NCBI GenBank assembly: GCA_947623455.1
Contig: OX392536.1
Location: forward strand, 36,089,465-36,153,464
Origin: Mimachlamys varia
Taxonomy: Eukaryota > Mollusca > Bivalvia > Pectinida > Pectinidae
Length of the DNA stretch: 64,000 bases
Direction of reading: 5' to 3'
The notes below the pieces were generated by a model that made no database searches, was not told the DNA's origin, and saw nothing but the letters and a program-made list of their open reading frames with translations. Positions 56,335-64,000 of the stretch are shown here, piece after piece (within the stretch, counting starts at the first letter, position 1; every line of letters starts with the position of its first letter). Both the position numbers and the translations under genes were made by a program.

Positions 56335-56473
56335 CCCGGTGTGCCCAAGCATCTGTATAATCTCTTTGAGATTCTTCATTTGCCAACTTCCCCGTTTTCC
56401 TGCAGGCTGTCCCCACAGTCCCAGATTATGAAATGTGACTTTGTCTGAATGCTTGTGATCTTGTTTCCCAATG
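56335..56473 (-). CDS. METTL24-like methyltransferase, exon B
   Basis: This 139-bp exon follows the acceptor tttgtttgtaaag and ends at the donor CCGGG|GTAAGT. Its first base completes the Ser of F-D-P-S carried over from exon A. The peptide reads IGKQDHKHSDKVTFHNLGLW, then QPAGKRGSWQMKNLKEIIQM and LGHTG. The L-x-x-I-x-x-L-G-H block leads into the K-I-I-D-x-x-K-M-D-I-E-G of exon C, as in METTL24 and FkbM proteins. No open frame long enough for a simple scan exists here; the exon rests on phase and family match. Confidence 0.9.
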
Positions 56474-58550
56474 CTTTACAAACAAAAAACTGTATCAGTT
56501 TGCCATATATTATCCACAGTGTAAAACGCCGTTACATGTACATTTGATGCCATACATTGGTCAACTTTATAATAAACGAGTTTATCATCTACATACTGTT
56601 TTATACCACCTACCCGGAACATAATAAATCATTATCATGGGTTGACTGTGTGAGAAGAAGTTGAGAACGACTTGAGAAATTGAGAACGAATTTTCCAAAA
56701 TCCCAGCACTTGGGAACGTATTTTCTCCGAAAAAGAACGTGTGCAGGCGCCAAATAACCTCATAAGCCGGAAATAGTATCAAAACAAAAGTGGCCTGCGT
56801 AAGAAAATAGTCCGTCACACAAATTACAATAAAAACTTATGATAAAATATTTTGATAATAAAAACAGCATTTTAAGCGTGAATGTGTATATTAGAAAGCC
56901 AATTACGATATAATTGTGTACAAATGATTTTTATTGTACATTCTCGAGGTAATCCACGTACTCGCGATGGGAAAATTGTTCTCACGACAAACCCTTGAAA
57001 TGCAGTGTGATAATCTGTGAAAAATATAATTTCTATTATACATTTCCTGCGATTGCTGATTAAAGTATTGTATGCAGTTAGCCTGATATTTCTTTCATCT
57101 TATAATTTCCTACTGAACGTGATACCATATGTCTGCTTGAGTATTCTGAGTACTTTTGAACAGTTAATTGCTGAATAATTGCTGGTTTTGAGAAGACCTG
57201 TCCACCACGTACATTGATCCACACGTCGATATGGAAACTACTCTGTCATTTACATTTCGGTGTATGAAGCGAGCTGTTACAGCACGTATAACTATCCAGT
57301 GTGATAACTTATAATAATACATTAGAGAATACCGAAGCGGTAACAAAGTCTTTGTCACATCCAAGTAAAGATTCATGTTCTCAATACCTTGACCTCGGTC
57401 ATGACGTCATTATAAAAATATCAAACTTACATAGTTTATCTTCTGTTCATTTACGCTGAATGTTGGACACGAAAAACACATACAGATTACATAACGTATA
57501 CGTAAGTGTTGTTTATGTGTAACATTCCGAGTAACAAACATGTGCACCAGTTTATCACTAGGTCCAGATAATAATGGAAACTCAACTTTGAGAGTATATA
57601 CTCCTGTGATGTAAACTTGTGTTAACCGTGTACCTGTTCATGTTGTTATTATATATGAATATGTTTTACGTTTTAAATAAAAATCGTTTTACTTTTATCT
57701 GATGCAAGGTATATGATATTCGTTATGATACTTCTCTTACAGCTTTGTTCCATATTCCCTCCTTTTCCCGTTGTAATATAGTCATAGCTATCTAAAGGAT
57801 AGCTTTTTTCATTAATGCATTAAGAATAACTATATTATATCTTAAGGGGGTTGGGTTTGCCTGTCAAGAAATTTGATCACATGTTAGAAACTCTTTTGCA
57901 TTTGCCTTGACAACAATTGTAACAAAATAACCAGTGACCCTTATTGTTTTCATTTGATATTATCGAAATAAAGCTCTTAAAAATCAATTTACAGAACATT
58001 TCAAAATTTCTAATTACTCCTTGCCATTTTTAAAGCTATAAAAATGTCGTCGAGTATTTCTTAAGACAGATAGAGACGAGTTATTTCCCGCCGAATATTG
58101 AAACTTTGATAGACCCATCGATATTTTTCTCATTTCTGATGTATTATATCATAAATTGATTTTAAACAAGCTTGCTCCCAAGAAAAAAACTAATTACACA
58201 AATCTCATGAGCCAGCCTCCTTACAGGCGTAGCTAAGCTATTTGTGTAATCAGGCTTGCTGTATTTTTCGATCCCAATATATTCCTCAGAAGAACACTTA
58301 CCATTACGATCAGAGACAAATTAATTGTATTAATTGTATCTATTGTGTAGTAAACAAAATGTCCTACGGTACATGTATGTACACAAGCACTATAAGGTTG
58401 ACTTTTATTTGCTGAACTAATGATTGATTGGTTAAGCGAATCATCTTTTCAAATGAATGTCAAGTTAAAAGTACCGTAGAGTAATGTTTAAGACTGTCAA
58501 AATACAGAAATGAGATTCAAGTGAACTTTTATCATTTAAAAGAAAATTAC
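56474..58550. other. METTL24-like intron A-B; mostly unannotated
   Basis: This is a 2.1-kb AT-rich intron. Apart from a small RT-element remnant (57320-57392) I see no repeat or gene. Minus frames at 56585-56818 and 57164-57376 have no recognisable domain. Confidence 0.4.
57320..57392 (-). mobile_element. YIDD-type RT element, tail remnant (copy g)
   Basis: The minus strand reads gagaacatgaatctttactt, ggatgtgacaaag, then gcttcggtattctctaat. The first part matches copy a at about 894-924 and the last block matches about 1090-1107. This copy therefore has an internal deletion. Confidence 0.5.
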
Positions 58551-58754
58551 CTCGGATCAAAAGAATGTACTTCACATCCATAAATCCTGGACACTTCGTC
58601 ATCAAACGACCAGTCGCCAGCGATTCCAAAAGAGTAGACAAGGCAGGGAGAGGAAGGTCTATACTTCGTGTCGTTACATACGTCCCAGCCTCCATCACCC
58701 ACTCTCCCGACCCGGACCACTTGCTTACAATGAACTTGTGAGGACATCAGTAGC
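58551..58754 (-). CDS. METTL24-like methyltransferase, exon A (earliest exon in window)
   Basis: This 204-bp exon starts with one base finishing a codon from an upstream exon outside the window and ends two bases into a Ser codon (CCGAG|GTAATT). The acceptor is ttattttattgagcag. The peptide runs LLMSSQVHCKQVVRVGRVGD, GGWDVCNDTKYRPSSPCLV, YSFGIAGDWSFDDEVSRIYG and CEVHSFDP. The G-D-G-G-W-x-V-C block, Y-S-F-G-I and C-E-V-H-S-F-D-P are the cofactor-binding side of METTL24-like proteins. The first nine bases of the exon (gctactgat) are shared with every unit of the adjoining 53-bp array. The protein's N-terminus, including any signal anchor, lies right of this window. Confidence 0.9.
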
Positions 58755-61700
58755 CTGCTCAATAAAATAACAAGTTATATGTCAAACAGTGTTCTTACTA
58801 AAAGCAATAGCCTGCTCAGTAACACACTCAGTTATATGACAATGTTCTTACTACAATCAGTACCCTGTTCAATAACATACACAGTATATGTCAGTGTTCT
58901 TACTGTAATCAGTAGCCAGTTCGATAACATACACAGTTATATGTCAATGTTCTTACTGTAACCATTAGCCTGCTCAATAACATACACAGTTATATGTCAA
59001 TGTTCTTACTGTAATCAGTAGCCAGCTCAATAACATACACAGTTATATGTCAATGTTCTTATTGTAATCAGTAGCCAGCTCAATAACATACACAGTTATA
59101 TGTCAGTGTTCTTACTGTAATCAGTAGCCAGCTCAATAACATACACAGTTATATGTCAATGTTCTTACTGTAATCAGTAGCCAGCTCAATAACATACACA
59201 GTTATATGTCAATGTTCTTACTGTAATCAGTACCCTGTTCAATAACATACACAGTTATATGTCAATGTTCTTACTGTAATCAGTAGCCAGCTCAATAACA
59301 TACACAGTTATATGTCAGTGTTCTTACTGTAATCAGTAGCCAGCTCAATAACATACACAGTTATATGTCAATGTTCTAACTGTAATCAGTAGCCAGCTCA
59401 ATAACAAACACAGTATATGTCAATGTTCTTACTGTAACCATTAGCCTGCTCAATAACGCACACAGTTATATGTCAATGTTCTTACTGTAATCAGTAGCCT
59501 GCTCAATAACATACACAGTTATATGTCAATGTTCTTACTGTAATCAGTAGCCTGCTCAATAACATACTCAGTTATATGTCAGTGTTCTTACTGTAATTAG
59601 TAGTCAGCTCAATAACATACACAGTTATATGTCAGTGTTCTTACTGTAATCAGTAGCCAGCTCAATAACATACACAGTTATATGTCAATGTTCTTACTGT
59701 AATCAGTAGCCAGCTCAATAACATACACAGTTATATGTCAGTGTTCTTTCTGTAATTAGTAGTCAGCTCAATAACATACACAGTTATATGTCAGTGTTCT
59801 TACTGTAATCAGTAGCCAGCTCAATAACATACACAGTTATATGTCAATGTTCTTACTGTAATCAGTAGCCAGTTCAATAACATACAGAGTTATATGTCAA
59901 TGTTCTTACTGTAATCAGTAGTCAGCTCAATAACATACAGAGTTATATGTCAGTGTTCTTACTGTAATCAGTAGCCAGCTCAATAACATACAGAGTTATA
60001 TGTCAGTGTTCTTACTGTAATCAGTAGCCAGCTCAATAACATACAGAGTTATATGTCAATGTTCTTACTGTAATCAGTAGTCAGCTCAATAACAAACACA
60101 GTTATATGCCAGTGTTCTTACTACAATCAGTAGCCTGCTTAATAACATACTCAGTTATATGTCAGTGTTCTTACTGTAATCAGTAGCCAGCTCAATAACA
60201 TACACAGTTATATGTCAATGTTCTTACTACAATCAGTAGTCAGCTCAATAACACACACAGTTATATGTCAATGTTCTTACTGTAATCAGTAGTCAGCTCA
60301 ATAACATACACAGTTATATGTCAGTGTTCTTACTGTAATCAGTAGCCAGCTCAATAACATACACAGTTATATGTCAGTGTTCTTACTGTAATCATTAGCC
60401 TGCTAAATAACATACACAGTTATATGTCAGTGTTCTTACTGTAATCAGTAGCCAGTTCAATAACATACACAGTTATATGTATGTTCTTACTGTAATCAGT
60501 AGCCAGTTCAATAACATACACAGTTATATGTATGTTCTTACTGTAATCAGTAGCCAGTTCAATAACATACACAGTTATATGTATGTTCTTACTGTAATCA
60601 GTAGCCAGTTCAATAACATACACAGTTATATGTATGTTCTTACTGTAATCAGTAGCCAGTTCAATAACATACACAGTTATATGTATGTTCTTACTGTAAT
60701 CAGTAGCCAGCTCAATAACACACACAGTTATATGTCAGTGTTCTTACTGTAATCAGTACCCTGCTCAATAACATACACAGTTATATGTCAGTGTTCTTAC
60801 TGTAATCAGTACCCTGCTCAATAACATACACAGTTATATGTCAGTGTTCTTACTGTAATCATTAGCCTGCTAAATAACATACACAGTTAAATGTCAGTGT
60901 TCTTACTGTAATCAGTAGCCAGCTCAATAACATACACAGTTATATGTCAATGTTCTTACTGTAATCAGTAGCCAGCTCAATAACATACACAGTTATATGT
61001 CAATGTTCTTACTGTAATCAGTATCCAGCTCAATAACATACACAGTTATATGTCAATGTTCTTACTGTAATCAGTAGCCTGCTCAATAACACACACAGTT
61101 ATATGTCAATGTTCTTACTGTAATCAGTAGCCTGCTCAATGACATACACAGTTATATGTCAATGTTCTTACTGTAATCAGTAGCCAGCTCAATAACATAC
61201 ACAGTTATATGTCAATGTTCTTACTGTAATCAGTAGCCTGCTCAATAACATACACAGTTATATGTCAGTGTTCTTACTGTAACCATTAGCCTGCTCAATA
61301 ACACACACAGTTATATGTCAATGTTCTTACTGTAATCAGTAGCCAGCTTAATAACATACACAGTTATATGTCAGTGTTCTTACTGTAATCAGTAGCCTGC
61401 TCAATAACACACACAGTTATATGTCAATGTTCCTACTGTAATCAGTAGCCAGCTCAATAACATACACAGTTATATGTCAATGTTCTGACTGTAATCAGTA
61501 TCTAGCTCAATAACATACACAGTTATATGTCAATGTTCTTACTGTAATCAGTATACAGCTCAATAACATACACAGCTATATGTCAATGTTCTTACTGTAA
61601 TCAGTAGCCTGCTCAATAACATACACAGTTATATGTCAATGTTCTTACTGTAATCAGTAGCCTGCTCAATAACATACACAGTTATATGTCAATGTTCTTA

Positions 61701-63884
61701 CTACAATCAGTAGCCTGTTCAATAACATACACAGTTATATGTCAGTGTTCTTACTGTAATCAGTAGCCAGCTCAATAACATACACAGTTATATGTCAGTG
61801 TTCTTATTGTAATCAGTAGCCACCTCAATAACATACAAAGTTATATGTCAATGTTCTAACTGTAATCAGTAGTCAGCTCAATAACATACACAGTTATATG
61901 TCAGTGTTCTTACTGTAATCAGTAGCCAGCTCAATAACATACACAGTTATGTCAGTGTTCTTACTGTAATCAGTAGTCAGCTCAATAACATACAAAGTTA
62001 TATGTCAATGTTCTAACTGTAATCAGTAGTCAGCTCAATAACATACACAGTTATGTCAGTGTTCTTACTGTAACCATTAGCCTGCTCAATAACATACACA
62101 GTTATATGTCAGTGTTCTTACTGTAATCAGTAGTCAGCTCAATAACATACACAGTTATATGTCAATGTTCTTATAGGAACCATTAGCCTGCTCAATAACA
62201 TACTCAGTTATATGTCAATGTTCTTACTGTAATCAGTAGTCAGCTCAATAACATACACAGTTATATGTCAATGTTCTTATAGGAACCATTAGCCTGCTCA
62301 ATAACATACACAGTTATATTTCAGTGTTCTTATAGGAACCATTAGCCTGCTCAATAACATACACAGTTATATGTCAGTGTTCTTACTGTAATCAGTAGCC
62401 AGCTCAATAACATACACAGTTATATGTCAGTGTTCTTACTGTAATCAGTAGGCAGCTCAAAAACATACACAGTTATATGTCAGTGTTCTTATTGTAATCA
62501 GTAGTCAGCTCAATAACATACACAGTTATATGTCAGTGTTCTTACTGTAATCAGTAGCTTGCTCAATAACATCCACAGTTATATGTCAATGTTCTTACTG
62601 TAATCAGTAGCCAGCTCAATAACATACACAGTTATATGTCAATGTTCTTACTGTAATCAGTAGCCAGCTCAATAACATACAAAGTTATATGTCAGTGTTC
62701 TTACTGTAATCAGTAGCCAGCTCAATAACATACACAGTTATATGTCAGTGTTCTTTCTGTAATTAGTAGTCAGCTCAATAACATACACAGTTATATGTCA
62801 GTGTTCTTACTGTAATCAGTAGCCAGCTCAATAACATACACAGTTATATGTCAATGTTCTTACTGTAATCGGTAGCCAGCTCAATAACATACACAGTTCT
62901 ATGTCAATGTTCTTACTGTAACCATTAGCCTGTTCAATAACATACACAGTTATATGACAATGCTCTTACTACAATCAGTACCCTGTTCAATAACATACAC
63001 AGTTATATGTCAGTGTTCTTACTGTAACCATTAGCCTGTTCAATAACATACACAGTTATATGACAATGCTCTTACTACAATCAGTTCCCTGTTCAATAAC
63101 ATACACAGTTATATGCCAGTGTTCTTACTACAATCAGTAGCCTGCTTAATAACATACTCAGTTATATGTCAGTGTTCTTACTGTAATCAGTAGCCAGCTC
63201 AATAACATACACAGTTATATGTCAATGTTCTTACTGTAATCAGTAGCCAGCTCAATAACACACACAGTTATATGACAATGTTCTTACTGTAATCAGTAGC
63301 CAGCTCAATAACATACACAGTTATATGTCAGTGTTCTTACTGTAATCATTAGCCTGCTCAATAACATACTCAGTTATATGTCAATGTTCTTACTGTAATC
63401 AGTAGTCAGCTCAATAACATACACAGTTATGTCAGTGTTCTTACTGTAACCATTAGCCTGCTCAATAACACACACAGTTATATGTCAGTGTTCTTACTGT
63501 AATCAGTAGTCAGCTCAATAACATACTCAGTTATATGTCAGTGTTCTTATTGTAATCAGTAGCCAGCTCAATAACATACACAGTTATATGTCAATGTTCT
63601 TACTGTAATCAGTAGCCTGCTCAATAACATACACAGTTATATGTCAATGTTCTTACTGTAATCAGTAGCCAGCTCAATAACAAACACAGTATATGTCAAT
63701 GTTCTTACTGTAATCAGTAGCCAGCTCAATAACATACACAGTTATATGTCAGTGTTCTTACTGTAATCAGTAGCCAGCTCAATAACATACACAGTTCTAT
63801 GTCAGTGTTCTTACTGTAATCAGTAGCCAGCTCAATAACAAACACAGTATATGTCAATGTTTTTACTGTAATCAGTACCCTGCG
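58755..63884 (-). repeat. 53-bp minisatellite containing the exon A acceptor (about 97 units)
   Basis: In gene sense the unit is gttattgagcaggctactga, then ttacagtaagaacattgaca, then tataactgtgtat (53 bp). The real acceptor and first exon bases (ttattttattgagcag|gctactgat) are the terminal unit of the array. In most units the cag at the junction reads ctg; a minority keep cag or have aacag. A block at 60425-60720 has 51-bp units, which creates mirror open frames on both strands. It fills at least 5.1 kb of the intron upstream of exon A. Confidence 0.95.
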
Positions 63885-64000
63885 ACGACACCTGCCACGT
63901 AAGTCTTTGTCACATGCAAGATAACATCAAGTTCTCGTTTTTGTCAATCACAACAAATAAACACATGTGCATACTCAAAAACTGCCATCTTCATATCACT
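63884..64000 (-). mobile_element. YIDD-type RT element, tail fragment (copy h)
   Basis: The minus strand from the window end reads agtgatatgaagatggcagt, ttttgagtatgcac, ttgttgtgattgac, then ggcaggtgtcgtcgc. This matches copy a at 831-955. The 53-bp array stops abruptly at this element. Confidence 0.7.

Noticed and set aside
58755..63884. Possible CRISPR-like array (regular short repeats)
   Set aside because: Units are contiguous with no unique spacers, and the context is an animal gene intron.

Overview
The window looks like nuclear DNA of a marine mollusc, most likely a bivalve. It holds intron-rich animal genes with GT-AG introns, AT-rich intergenic sequence, many short inverted-repeat transposons, decayed LINE and Ty3 fragments, and a SINE-like tail of a type I associate with bivalves. 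About 25 kb (roughly 39%) is tandem repeat, in five unrelated arrays.

Gene layout. (1) Minus strand, 1-5748: the 5' part of a monocarboxylate-transporter-like (SLC16/MCT) gene. Three exons join in phase (5543-5744, 2074-2217, 1-78) and the rest lies left of the window. (2) Plus strand, 20013-34359: an apparently complete NXPE-family gene (signal anchor, NXPE domain, PC-esterase domain). Its four exons join in phase to 548 codons plus a stop. (3) Minus strand, 53689-58754: the last three exons of a METTL24-like (FkbM-type) methyltransferase gene, whose 5' exons lie beyond the window. Two candidate minus-strand exons near 14.2 and 14.8 kb could not be assigned to a family.

Repeats. The arrays are a 32-bp unit in MCT intron 1 (3.0-5.0 kb), a 51-bp unit (7.7-9.6 kb), a 52-bp satellite of about 15 kb downstream of NXPE (34.9-49.9 kb), a 40-bp unit (55.5-56.3 kb) and a 53-bp unit (58.7-63.9 kb). 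The last two abut exons of the METTL24-like gene. Their repeat units contain that exon's own splice junction: the donor of exon B and the acceptor of exon A. This is the most unusual observation in the window. The 15-kb satellite also contains a tandem higher-order duplication of about 3.2 kb.

Mobile DNA. There is a broken Ty3-type element in NXPE intron 1; at least eight scattered pieces of one YIDD-type reverse-transcriptase element; fragments of three LINEs; a mariner remnant; a TIR element with a perfect 9-bp target duplication and a second, diverged copy; and several foldback elements. No rRNA or tRNA gene and no CRISPR array was seen. Exon boundaries were inferred by eye from splice consensus and reading phase.
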